From the NCBI GenBank assembly GCA_903904685.1, contig CAIVDS010000045.1, positions 22,410 through 86,409 of the forward strand: a DNA stretch of 64,000 nt, given 5' to 3'. This stretch comes from an uncultured Verrucomicrobiota bacterium. Its GTDB lineage: Bacteria; Verrucomicrobiota; Verrucomicrobiia; Opitutales; Opitutaceae. Below are positions 8,185-19,100 of this stretch, piece after piece (positions within the stretch are counted from its first letter, which is position 1; each line of letters starts with the position of its first letter). Below the pieces are notes generated by a model, which saw nothing but the letters and a program-made list of their open reading frames with translations, ran no database searches and was not told the DNA's origin. Made by a program: the position numbers and the translations under genes.

Positions 8185-11100
8185 GGGGCGGCGGTGGTCT
8201 GGCGTTTGAGGACGGGATCGCCCCAGACGGCGACGGCGAACCTGTTGCCGTCGCCGGCGTCGGTCACCACAAGACGCAGCCGGTTTACGCCGGTTACGTC
8301 GAGGTCGATATTCTTGGACGCGTCGAGGCCGGAGAGTGTCTGCGAGGACCAGAGTTTCTTGCCGTCGGCCTCGACCTCGAAGACGACCGAGCCGCGGCCG
8401 TCGGTGACGGCGTCGACCCCGACTTTGGCGGTGAAGCGGGTGAACTGTCGGTTGAGCGGGAATTCGAGCAGGCTGCGCGCGAAGACGCCGATGCCGTTGG
8501 CGAAGGACTGGGTGCCGATCCTGAGCGGCCCGCCCACGATGTTGCGGGCGAAACGGGGCGAGCCGACGCTTTGATCGGCGTGCAACGGACCGACGGCGGA
8601 GAGCGGGAACACCCCCGTGCGACACTCGAACACGCGCCAAGCGGCGGTGTTGGAGGCGGTGAGGTAGCGCACCTCGATGTCGGCTTGCGGCCGGCCGGCG
8701 AGCAAAGCCGCATCGATGACGAAGACGGCCTCGCGCAAGCCGCCGGAGAGCTCGGCTTCGGTGCGGTGAAGATCCCAGGTGCCAGCGGGTTTTCCGTTCA
8801 CGACGATCTCGGCCTGCTGGCCGGTGGCGTCGAGCAGGTAATGTTTGCGCAGCACAAGGCCGGCGCCGGCGGGAACATCGACATGGAAGCGTTCGGAGCC
8901 GCCTGCGGCGAAGGTGAGACCCTCGGAGGAACGCGTTTCGCCCGTGGCTGTGCGACCGGCGAGCGTGGCGGGTGTGCCGCCGGTCTGGACGTAGGCCTGC
9001 CGCGCACCGGTGGCGGGAGTGAATGCGGCGAGCACACACTGCGGCCAGAAGATTTCGGCGCCGTCGCGCACGCGGAGGCGGCCGAGGGCAAGTGCGACGG
9101 GTTCGCCCGCCTCTGCGAGAGTGAAGCGGCAGGGAATCTTGCCGACGGCATACCAACCGTCGGTCACGGGAACGGTTGTGCCGAACAGATCCTCGGCGGC
9201 GGCAACCTTGAGGCCGGTGCCGGCAAAGGAAACCTGACCGGCGTCGTTGTTGCGCCAGAGGATCGCGGACGTGCAACCGTCCTTCGTCTGACGGATGAGA
9301 CTGCGGGTGCGGCCGGGGATAATGTCCTGCACCTCGGTCTCGGCCACGGGCACGGAGTCGTCGAGCCAGGCGCGCATGCGGGTCATGGCCCACCAGGCGG
9401 GTTTCAACTGGTAGGTGAGCGGCTTCTCCGACATCGGGGGGATGAGCAGGTCGCGGCGGTAGGCCAGACCGAAGCCGAGGCGGACATAGTCGCCGTTGCG
9501 AATGGTAAGGGCGGAGCGGATACCCGGGCGGTCCAGCAGAAGCGCGGTGCGCGCGAGGTAGGCGGCCTGATCGAAGGCATCGAGGCCGGTGCCGCCCTTT
9601 TCGACGGCCCAGTCGAGTTCCGTGAAGAGGATGCTCTTGCGTTCGACGGTGCCGGGCGGGTTGAGCACGGCGTCCAGCTCGCGGCTGTAGCCGACCACGC
9701 CGGCGTCCTCGGGCGAAAGGCGGCCGACATCGAGGCGTACGTTGACACCGGTGATGACGTCGAGGCCACCGTGCTTGGCAAGTTCGGCGACGTAGTTGAC
9801 GGCGGTATCCTTGGCGAGGCCGCCGAGGATGAGGGGTTTGGTCGGGCCATAGAGGCGTCGCCAGTGATCGGCAGCCTTGAGGAAGGGGATGAATTTTCCC
9901 GATTCAAAACCCATCGGACCGGCGCCGTCGGGGCCGTCCCAGATGATCCAACCGGCAACATCGTCGCTCGCGCCGCGCATGAGTTCGCCGACGTAGTTAT
10001 CCCAGTCGTCGAGGCGAGCGGGAATCAGGAAGGTATTCACGGCATGACCGCGGTCGCGGAGCATGCGCACGAACGAGCCCGCCTTTAACTGATCGAAGCC
10101 GGGGCCGGCGGCCCAGTAGGCGGAATAGCCGAGGAGCATGTAGGGATCGGAGCCCGCGTCGGTGACGACGTGTGCGCGCTGACGGACGGTGTCGAGCTGG
10201 AGATTGCCGGGGTGGTATTCCACCCAGTCCCAATCCTCGTCCACGAAACTGAAGCGTTCGCCGATGGGTTTGCGCAATTCCCATTCGTTGGTGAGGCGAT
10301 TAGCCCAGTCAGCGCCAAGAGTGGCCACCGGGTCGGCCACGAGCAGATCTTCCTCGATGGATGCGAGTATCTTCGGGGCGGCGGATTTAGCGGAGGTTTC
10401 GTCGGCGAGGGTTGCCTTGAGGATGTAGAACCCTTGGGGAAAGTCCTTGGCGAGCGTCATGGTTTGCCTGGTGCCTGGGGCGAGTTCGATGACCTGGTCC
10501 AGGCCGGCCACTCGGGTGCCGCGCCAATCGAAGAGGCCGCCGGAGAGCATCACGCGCCGAGGCGAGGTGACGTCGCGGTTGGCGACGACAACTTCAACGG
10601 GCGCACCGGGGGTGTGGAGGTTGGACTCGCCGGTGCGCTCAAAGATGAGATCCATGCGCGCTTCGGGCTTCAGGTGGGTGCTGACGACGATGTCGTCGAC
10701 GAAAATCCGGCCGGTGTCCTTGGTCGCATCGGTGGCATCCACGGCGAGGTGCACTCCGAGCGGATAGTTGGGCACGAAGCCGAGCGAGGGCATGGTTTCG
10801 GCCCAGTTCGGCGCGACGGGTGGCAGGTGGAATTTCAATTCTCGCCAGCCGGTCCAGTCCACGCGGACGGCGTTTTGCAACGCGCCGTCCTCGGTGCGGG
10901 GGAGGAGGAGGTTCCACTGTGCATCTAGAAGCCCGTGGTTGATGCCCTTGCGATCACCGATGACGGGGTAGACCAACGCGCCGGAGTTGTCGCCGTAAAC
11001 CCACATCGAGAGCTCGACCGGCACGCCCGGAAGCGCCGGATCAATCGATATAAAACGACGGGCGGACTCCTCGCGGTCCCATTCGATGAGCAGGGAGCGC

Positions 11101-13139
11101 CTGCCGCCGTGCGCCTGCTCGGTGCTGGTGCGGGCGGCGGTCTCGCCATCGGCGGGGGCGGTTCGCACCTCGCGGGCCTTGAGGCCGAGGTAGCCGCGGT
11201 CGCTTTCAAAATCGGCCACGGTCGCGCGGCTGTCGGGCTGGGTAAGGATGAGCTGGCGCGTGGTGGAAACGGAACCGTCGGCGACATCATAGGCGGTTGC
11301 CTGGAGGGTAAACGGCGCGGCGCGTTTCGCGATTGCCGCCGCGTATTTCGCGAGATCGAGGCGGACGGTTTTTGCCTCGCCGGAAGACAGGGCGAGATCG
11401 GCCTGGCCGTCGGCCGCGGATTCGCCGGCGCGGTCAAGCAGGCTCCAGTTAAGCTTGACCTGACGCGGGCCGGTGAGCGCGGAATTTTGCACGGTGACAT
11501 CGGAGCCGAGCGCGGGTTGCCAGCGGTGCCAGGGATCGTCGTAGCCGAGTTGGACGGAGAGCATGCCGCTCTGCGCCTGCTGGGTGAAAACCTGGATGGG
11601 GCCGAGCAACACGGTGCCCTTCGCGCCGGGGGCGGCCTGGAGGCGGAAAGCGGTGAGTTCGAGGGGAAAATCAATGCCGTCGGTGGTGCCGTTGGGGGTG
11701 TTGCCGCCAAGTCCTCGGCCGGGGAGATCGACCTCGACGTAGCGCCAGCCTGTGAAGTCGAGGACGGCGAGTTCGCGTTCGCCCTCGTTGGTGCGCTTCC
11801 AACCGCTGTTGGAGGTTTCGGCGCCAGTGGTGTAATCAAGGAACATCGCGAAGAGGCGGGTCTGGCTGCCGTCGCCTTTGATCCAGAAGCCGGCCCGGTA
11901 GGCGTCGCCCGGCAGGTAGCGCTGGCGGCCGTTGTAGACGGCGGCGTCGCCGGTGTAGTCGATGCGGAGCGCGTGGCGGGCTCCGGGCGGAGCGTCGGCG
12001 GACGCGACGATGTCGGCGGGTGCGATGCGCGCGGTGGTTTGAGCGAGGGGTGTGGCGCGCTGGGCTTCGCCCTGCACCCAGCCGACCCAAGTGCGGTCGG
12101 TCAGCGGCATCGGGGCGCCAACGGTGAACCAGCGGCCGTAAACATCGCTGAAGTCGTCGAAGAGGTAACGGCAGTTGCCCAGCACAAGCGTGGCGTCGAG
12201 GCGCGCGGAGAGGGCGGCAAGTTCGGACGACAGCACATCGCCGGTGATCTTGAAAGGAGGGAGAAACGCGCCGAGGTTTTCGGGCGCGAGGTCGAGGAGA
12301 ACCTCCTTGGATTCATTGGCGGCGAGATCCAATTGGAACTCGCGGTCGGCGACCGCGTTTTCGTTGCGGTCGGTCATGGTGACGCGGGCGCGGACTTTGG
12401 CGGGCGCGGCGGAGAAGTTGCGCAGATCGAGGAACACGCCCACCGGGCCGCCAAACTCGCGGACGCCCGGGCCGGCGAGGCCGATGGCGGCGAGGCCGGG
12501 CGGGGGATTCGAGGCGGGGAAGAAGCGGAGATCGTCGAGGCCGATCACGCCGTCGATTTTTTCGCTGCGCGCGGATGCGTAGATGGCTAGCCGATGCCAC
12601 GACCAGGGGCTGTCGGTTGGCGTGGCCGGGATGTCGAATGAAAATTCCTTCCAGCTGGCGAAATCGAGTTTTATGCGCGGAAGGACGAAATCGGACGTGC
12701 TGACGACTGTCGGTGCGCGGCGTTTGTTGGCGGCCCCGGGAACATCGAACCGTGCGCGCTTGGGCGTGCCGGTTGGCGCGCGACTGACATCGGCACCCGT
12801 CTGTGTGACGGCGTTGCGCAGGGTCAGCTCCAGCTCGTGGTCGGAGTCGTTGCCCTTCACCCACAGTTTCAACACGCCCGGTCCCACCAAGGCCCGGGGT
12901 TTGTCGCCCAGGTCAAGCTGGGCGGCGCGGATGCGTGGGTTGAGGTGATAGGTGAGCTTCGCGGAAGCGAGGCCCACCTTGGCATCGGTGGTGTCGGCCT
13001 CGCTGATGATCTGCGGGGATGACGGCAGGGGCGCGGTGAAGTTCTCCACCAGCACATGGGCCTGGGCAAAGGCGGCGGCCGCGGATGCGAGGAGCAGGAG
13101 CGCGAAACGAAGACGGAACATGGTGAGCGGACGGATCAT
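8181..13139 (-). CDS. giant secreted protein (1652 aa): three internal beta-sandwich-like repeats, TIM-barrel-like region, C-terminal NPCBM-like domain
   Basis: Signal peptide; C-terminus SVGSPRFARNIVGGPLRIGTQSFANGIGVFARSLLEFPLN...FTAKVGVDA is NPCBM-like; coupled by ATGA on both sides. Confidence 0.85.
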   Translation of the reverse strand: MIRPLTMFRLRFALLLLASAAAAFAQAHVLVENFTAPLPSSPQIISEADTTDAKVGLASAKLTYHLNPRIRAAQLDLGDKPRALVGPGVLKLWVKGNDSDHELELTLRNAVTQTGADVSRAPTGTPKRARFDVPGAANKRRAPTVVSTSDFVLPRIKLDFASWKEFSFDIPATPTDSPWSWHRLAIYASARSEKIDGVIGLDDLRFFPASNPPPGLAAIGLAGPGVREFGGPVGVFLDLRNFSAAPAKVRARVTMTDRNENAVADREFQLDLAANESKEVLLDLAPENLGAFLPPFKITGDVLSSELAALSARLDATLVLGNCRYLFDDFSDVYGRWFTVGAPMPLTDRTWVGWVQGEAQRATPLAQTTARIAPADIVASADAPPGARHALRIDYTGDAAVYNGRQRYLPGDAYRAGFWIKGDGSQTRLFAMFLDYTTGAETSNSGWKRTNEGERELAVLDFTGWRYVEVDLPGRGLGGNTPNGTTDGIDFPLELTAFRLQAAPGAKGTVLLGPIQVFTQQAQSGMLSVQLGYDDPWHRWQPALGSDVTVQNSALTGPRQVKLNWSLLDRAGESAADGQADLALSSGEAKTVRLDLAKYAAAIAKRAAPFTLQATAYDVADGSVSTTRQLILTQPDSRATVADFESDRGYLGLKAREVRTAPADGETAARTSTEQAHGGRRSLLIEWDREESARRFISIDPALPGVPVELSMWVYGDNSGALVYPVIGDRKGINHGLLDAQWNLLLPRTEDGALQNAVRVDWTGWRELKFHLPPVAPNWAETMPSLGFVPNYPLGVHLAVDATDATKDTGRIFVDDIVVSTHLKPEARMDLIFERTGESNLHTPGAPVEVVVANRDVTSPRRVMLSGGLFDWRGTRVAGLDQVIELAPGTRQTMTLAKDFPQGFYILKATLADETSAKSAAPKILASIEEDLLVADPVATLGADWANRLTNEWELRKPIGERFSFVDEDWDWVEYHPGNLQLDTVRQRAHVVTDAGSDPYMLLGYSAYWAAGPGFDQLKAGSFVRMLRDRGHAVNTFLIPARLDDWDNYVGELMRGASDDVAGWIIWDGPDGAGPMGFESGKFIPFLKAADHWRRLYGPTKPLILGGLAKDTAVNYVAELAKHGGLDVITGVNVRLDVGRLSPEDAGVVGYSRELDAVLNPPGTVERKSILFTELDWAVEKGGTGLDAFDQAAYLARTALLLDRPGIRSALTIRNGDYVRLGFGLAYRRDLLIPPMSEKPLTYQLKPAWWAMTRMRAWLDDSVPVAETEVQDIIPGRTRSLIRQTKDGCTSAILWRNNDAGQVSFAGTGLKVAAAEDLFGTTVPVTDGWYAVGKIPCRFTLAEAGEPVALALGRLRVRDGAEIFWPQCVLAAFTPATGARQAYVQTGGTPATLAGRTATGETRSSEGLTFAAGGSERFHVDVPAGAGLVLRKHYLLDATGQQAEIVVNGKPAGTWDLHRTEAELSGGLREAVFVIDAALLAGRPQADIEVRYLTASNTAAWRVFECRTGVFPLSAVGPLHADQSVGSPRFARNIVGGPLRIGTQSFANGIGVFARSLLEFPLNRQFTRFTAKVGVDAVTDGRGSVVFEVEADGKKLWSSQTLSGLDASKNIDLDVTGVNRLRLVVTDAGDGNRFAVAVWGDPVLKRQTTAAP

Positions 13140-16100
13140 TTGGCCTCCTTCGAAGTTGTCTTGGCGGGCGCTGGAACCCAGATGGCGGTGATATTTTTAA
13201 ATTCCGCGTAGGTGCGCGGACCTCGGCTGAGGTCGGTCCGGGCATAACCGGTGTGGACGAAGAGCTGGTCGCGCCACTTGAGGACGGAGAGAACCTTCTC
13301 CTTCAGCTCGGGGCCGGCGAAGCGGGTGTCGGGCTCGCCGTCGGCGCGGCGCAGCACGAGCAGGCCTTTTTCCGTGGGGACGAGGAGTTGGGTTTGCGTG
13401 GCGATGGGCTGGCCGCTTACGCGGACGCCGAGCGAGCGTTTCCATTTGGTCGCGCCGTCGAGGCCGATGAAGGCGAGGCCGCCTTGTTCGCTGGCGAAGG
13501 CGATGCCGTCGGGAGCGACGACGGGAGCGGTCGAGATGTAGCCGCCGAGGGGTTGATTCCAGAGTTCCTTTCCGGTCACGGCATCAAAGGCGCGCATCGC
13601 GCCGGCTTCGTCACCGAGATAAACGCGGCCGTCGTGAACGGCAGGCGTGGAACGGGTGAGTTGCGCAACGGGTGCCTTCCAAAGGAGACGGCCGGACTCG
13701 GCATCGACCGCATAGAGAGTGCCATCCCAGGAAGGGACAAACACGCGGCCGTCGGCGAGCGCGGGCGCACCGCGGACTTTGTTTCCGGTTGCGAATTCCC
13801 AGATGAGGATGCCGCTGTCCACGTCCACCTTGTAGAGATGGTGATCATCGGAACCGAAGAAGACGTCGTCACCCTGCGGGGCGGGCGAGGAGTAGATGCG
13901 GCCGTCGGTCGCGAAGGACCAGAGGTAGGTGCCGTTGTCGGCCACGGCGTGAAGCTTGTAATCCGCCGAGCCGACGAGGAGGCGTCCACGATGGCGGGCG
14001 GGCGTGGTCGTCGGCGTGACCGTGGCGAGCGTCCATACTGGACCGAGTTGGAGCCGATTGGCGCGAGGATCGGGTTTCTGGCCCCGCACGACAGGCTCGG
14101 ACGCGGGCGCATAGACGGAGCGGATCGCCCCATCGGGGTCGGCAAGCGAAAACATACCGTCGATCACTGTGGCGCCGGAGGCGAATGGAGGGAATGGGTT
14201 GATGCGGAAGCCGCTGCCAAAAGGGAGCCACGAGCCGGTGAGATCGGTTGGTAGTTTCGCGGGAACGCGCGCCGTGGTGCCCATCAGCATGGGGACGGCG
14301 TCGGGATCGGCCGCGGCGGCGTCGGCGGGTTTGCCGCCGTCGAGCGGCCCGTAGACCTCGATCTCGGTGATGGAATCGGTGTGGGCCGCGTAGTAGCTGG
14401 GAATGATCTTGAGTGCGTCGGTGTGCAGGGGTTGCGGGAAGTGCACCACGATAAAACGCCGTTTGTTCATGCGCACGAGGCCGACGGACTGCGGGGCTTT
14501 GATCTCCAGGTTGTCGGCGAGAATGCTGATCATCGGATAAACATTCTCGGGGGTCGCGTTGTTGAGGTAGATGACGAGGTGCGAGATGTAGGCGGGCTTG
14601 GTGAGGGTGACGGAGAACGCCATCGGGTCGGGGGCGTTGGTCCAGGTGTTGCCGACATCATCCAGTTTGCCGTTCTGGAGAAAGGCCGCCTCCTGCGTGT
14701 AGATCATCGCGGTCGAGGTGATGCCCTGGGCAAAGCCGGCGGTGCGGTTGCGCGTCATGAGGCGCTCGCGGAGCTGAGGGGGGATGCGCTCATACTGCAC
14801 GCGGATGTCCTTCACGTACGTTTGAACGACCGCCTGGAGCTCGGCGTTGGCGAGGAGATTGGCCGATGGGAAACGCACGGCGCGCAGGCTGGCGGCGTCC
14901 ACATGCACGCGGCCTCCGGAGGCTTCGAAGCCGACCTCGATCGTCTTGGTGTCCGCCATGGTTTTGAGGGCGAGGCGACCGAAGGTCCACTCGCCGGGGC
15001 GAGCGGAATATTGCGAGCCGGTGAACGTCTGCTTCTCGCCTTCGAGCATGGTGCCGGCGGTGAGGCGTCCGTTGGCGTCGTCGGCGCGATACCAGAACTC
15101 GAGCAGATAGGTCGCCGAGGGAATCACCCGGCCGGCGAGTCGTTGGGTGACAAGGTGGCCGGCGTCGAGTTGGAGCGAGAGCTTTCCGGTCTTGGCGGGA
15201 GCGGAGAGGATGACGGGGGGCTGGGCGGTCTCCCAGCCGGCGGAGGTCTCGAAGTCTCCGTTGGCGAGCTGCTCGATGCCCATGCGCAAGACGCCCTTGT
15301 AGTCGTCGGGTCCGTCGCTGCCTGCGGGGAAAAATTCATCGGAGGAATCCGCGTCGCGCAGGCGGGCGGCCGCGAGGTAGGCGGGGTAGTCGCCGCCTGG
15401 AAGCTCGTGGTGTTCGCGCAGACGGGTCTGCCAGACCGGTTTTCCAGCGGCGTCGAGGCGGACGATGGCGCCGTTGTTGGCCCCAGCCACGAGTTCGTCG
15501 CCGTTGGGCGCGAGCACGGAGAAGAACGGCTGCTTGAAGTTCCAGAGCGTCCTGCCGGTGGCGAAGTCGATGGCGCGGATGAGGCCGTCGCGATCGCTGC
15601 GGTAGAAACGGGTTTGCGCATCGTTGAGCGCGTCAAGCTGAGGCAGCCAGACGGTGGAACCGACGAGGTTCCACCGGATTTGTCCGTCGGCGGAATAACG
15701 CGCGGCGGTCTTTGGCGTGGCGACGAGCCAGCCGCCATCCTTCAGCGCAAGGCGGCTGGAACCGGCGTCGGGCGTGTAGGCGCCGAGCGTGCCGTCGTCG
15801 CGCAGGGGCGCGCTCACGCCGGCGGTGCGGACACGCGGCGTGGCGGCATCGGGCGGCCAGACCACGCTCCATTGCTTGGGAGCGGTGTAGTTACCGGGAT
15901 CCTCGTTGTTTTGGAGGAGAACCTTGCCGGTGCGGGCGTCGAGGACCTTGGGGGTGTGGCGCCAGAGGTAGTCCTTGGTGCCGGGTTTCACGCCTGGGGT
16001 GGAGCCGGCGATGATCTCCTCGCTGTAAACGAGACGCCCGCCGTCCGGACTGAGGGCGAAGTTGCCCACATAAACGCTGGAGCCGAAGGATGAGGCGACA

Positions 16101-19100
16101 CTCTGCTCGGCCTCCTCGGGATAGGCGGCGATGGCTTCGGCCCGGTCGTGGAACCAGAGTTTTTTGCCGTCGAAATCGAGCGCCATCAGGCCGGTGAGGC
16201 CGCGTACGACGATCTCTCGAAGCTGGGTGTTGACGACGATCTGCAGCTCGGTGTTTTCCGCACCCTCAAGGTTGGGCAGTCCGTAGGATTCGTGGAACCG
16301 GGGGCGCTCGGTGGAGGCGAGTTTTTTGGCGACGGTGCCGTCCTGTCCGTTGACGAGGAAGAGAAAGAAGCCCTGACCGGTGGCGGCGACGATGCGTTTG
16401 CCGCCATCGATCCAGCGGGTGAAATAAACGTTATGCTCGGGCAGGAACTGCTTCCAGAGGAGCTTACCTTCGGCTGAGAAACAGAACAGATTGTGGCCGA
16501 AGCCGAAGGTGCCGATGACGATGCGGCCGGTGGCGGGATCGACATCGAGGGAACGCACGCGGTCCTCGGCGCTGAGGGCGTCGCGGAGAGACGCGGGTTC
16601 TTTGCCTGCGGTGGTCACTGCCGGAGGAGTTGCCGGCGCCTGATAGTTTGCGCGGGCGAGGGAGCGTGTTTCCGCAGGGCCGGCGATGTCGGGAAACGCG
16701 GCGATGCCGGCCGCGAGACCGGAGTCGTCATTGGCAAGAATCGTGACGGTGTCGTGGGTCGTCGAAAAGGCCCGGCGGGTCCAGCCGATCACGGCTTTTC
16801 CGGAGGCGGGGAAGTTGGAGGAGATGACCTCGGGCAACACATCGCGGCGGGCGAGGGCCTCGATCAGGCGGTTTTCGTAGCGGCGGCCGAGGAGGATGAG
16901 CGGAGCGTCAACGAAGATGCCGGGATCGACAAGATCGCCGCGCCAGAGGCGGCCGCCGTCGAGCACGGGGATTTCGCCCCAGTCGTTGGGGATGCGCACG
17001 ACGTCGGAGACGGCGGCGATGGTCACGGCGCGACCGCGGGCCTTGAGGGCTGCGGCGAGCTTCTCCGCGTGGGGGCGGGTCCACGGTTGCTCGGCATCGA
17101 GGGCGATCACGATGCCCGGGGAATCCTTGGCGGACGCGTCGCCGGTGATAAATTTATGAATACGGTCGGCGTCGTGAATCCACACGGGACGGTTGTCCAG
17201 TTTACCGGCGACGGCGGCGGAAACCGGCGGGGTGACGTCGATCTTCGCCTCGGAGACGGCGCCGCTGATGAGTTCGCGCACGCGGAGCTTCCAGGCGCCT
17301 GAGGCGAGGTTGACGGGGACGCGCCAGGCCATTTCGAACGCTGGTTTGGCGGAGCGGAAGACGTGGAGCTGTTCCTTGCCGGCGGCGTCGAGCAGGGTGA
17401 TTTCGAGCGGGAAGGCGGCGTCGATGGTCTCGCCGCCGGCATTGGCGACCGAGGCGCGGAAGCTCAGATCGGTGCCGGCAGCGAGCCGGTCGGCGACCTT
17501 GAGCGCGACTTTGTCGATGGCGGAGGGCAGGAAGGCGAAGACTTTGCCGGGAATGGAACGCATGTCGGCGTCGAGCGTCATCCAGTCGCCGTCGGTCTTC
17601 ACGTCGACGCGGTGCATCTCAAGCACGTCGTAGGCGAAGGCGGGGCGAATGGGAAAGCGGAGCGGCGCGATCGAGGGGGCTTGGTAAATGGTCTTGTTCA
17701 AGCCGGTGAAGCCGGTGGGCGCCCAGTTGGGAATGACCATGTATTCGCCCTGGCCGCAGCGCAGCCAGTCGGGGCCGACGATCAGGTTGTGAATGGCGGC
17801 CGGCTTGGTCTTTTTGGCCAGGAATTCCCGGAGGAGCTTGGTGGTCTCCTCGGTGCGGTCCCAGACCATGGAGGTTTCGAAGTCCACGTAGCGGGGAAAG
17901 GCGCCGCCGAGCTTGTCGTCGTATTCGTCGAGATCGGAGTCGAGGCGAACGATGCCCTCGATGGGCAGCTTGCTGGAACGCTCGACGACAACGGTCTTGC
18001 CGGTGGCGACCAGACGCTTGAGGGCGGTGAGGATTTCGGGCGAGGCCTCGTCTTCGTAGTAATAGCCGGGGGCGAAGATCACATCATAGTCGAGCCCCTT
18101 GCCCTCTCGGATGTGGCGGTCGTAAAGGAAGTCGGCGGGAAAGCCGGCGCGGATGCACGAGACCCACAAACCCTCGGCGGTGAGGCTGAGGCGGTTGGGT
18201 TTTCGTTCGGCGAGGTAGTCGGACTCGCGCGAGTAGAAGACGGCGACCTTGCGGTAGCCGCGATTAAGCGAGGTGAAGAAGTCGCCGTAGGGAGTGAGGA
18301 GCCGATCCGCGATGTCGCGGACGGTTTCCCGGTTATCGAGCGGGTCGGGGTTCTCTGGGGTGACGTCGATGGTGAAGAAGCTGAGGCCGTCGAGTTTTTG
18401 CGAGAGGCCGAAGAGCGTCTGGCGGAGGAGGTGTCCGCCGAATAGTCCGCTGGCGCCGAAATTGTGGATCTGAGTCCAGACGGGCAGGTCGTCGCGAAAC
18501 CGCATAATGTTGGCAAGCATCGGAGCGAAGACCGGACGGTCACCGTAACCACCGTCCTTATACATGACGGTGGCGGCGAAATCCAAATGGGCGAAGACCT
18601 GCTCGGGGATGCCCATGCCGGCGATGTTGCCGCCGTTGGAGCCCATGGCGCGGTATTGCGTCCAGTTTTTCGAGCCGGGGGCGGCCTCCTTCACGGCGGC
18701 GCTCATGCGGGTCGTGAACTGTTCCCAGTCGGAGTCGCGGAGGGCAGGCCAGGTGCGGAATTTGGCGAGATCCTCGTAGTTGCGCTGACTAGCGGGGCGG
18801 CCGATGAAGCGGTCGAGGGCCTTGGTGGCGTCGGAACTGGTCATGCCGGGGAATTGGGCGCGGTAGCGCAGTTCCTGCGCGTTGAAGAAGGCGGCGACGA
18901 CGGAACGGGGCGCGCCGTTGTCGCTGGACTCGTAAACCTCGTCGTAAAGGCACACGCCGCGGAAGGCGGGGCTATGGCGCAGCGCGGCAGCCTCGAGGCT
19001 GGAGAAACGTTCGCAGGCGTCGAGGATGTGCGGATCGCGCGGCAGCATCGAGTCGTTGTAGGTGAAAAGATTTTCGTAGAACGCCAAGTTCCGGCGGACG

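Noticed and set aside
6631-8574. 647-aa plus-strand ORF opposite the CBM9/HEAT gene
   Set aside because: Antisense shadow frame that spans a real gene boundary (8181-8184) on the other strand; no domain.
8185-9393. N-terminal extension of the 5440-9393 ORF
   Set aside because: The first ~400 residues are Arg-rich and overlap the 3' end of the 1652-aa gene; the real start with signal peptide and ATGA coupling is at 8184.
10935-12590. 551-aa plus-strand ORF opposite the 1652-aa protein
   Set aside because: Gly/Ala/Glu-rich antisense frame with no recognisable motifs; the minus-strand frame has a signal peptide, NPCBM-like domain and coupled start/stop.
14381-16093. 570-aa plus-strand ORF inside the giant gene
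   Set aside because: Antisense shadow frame with repetitive Gly/Val/Asp composition; no family recognised.
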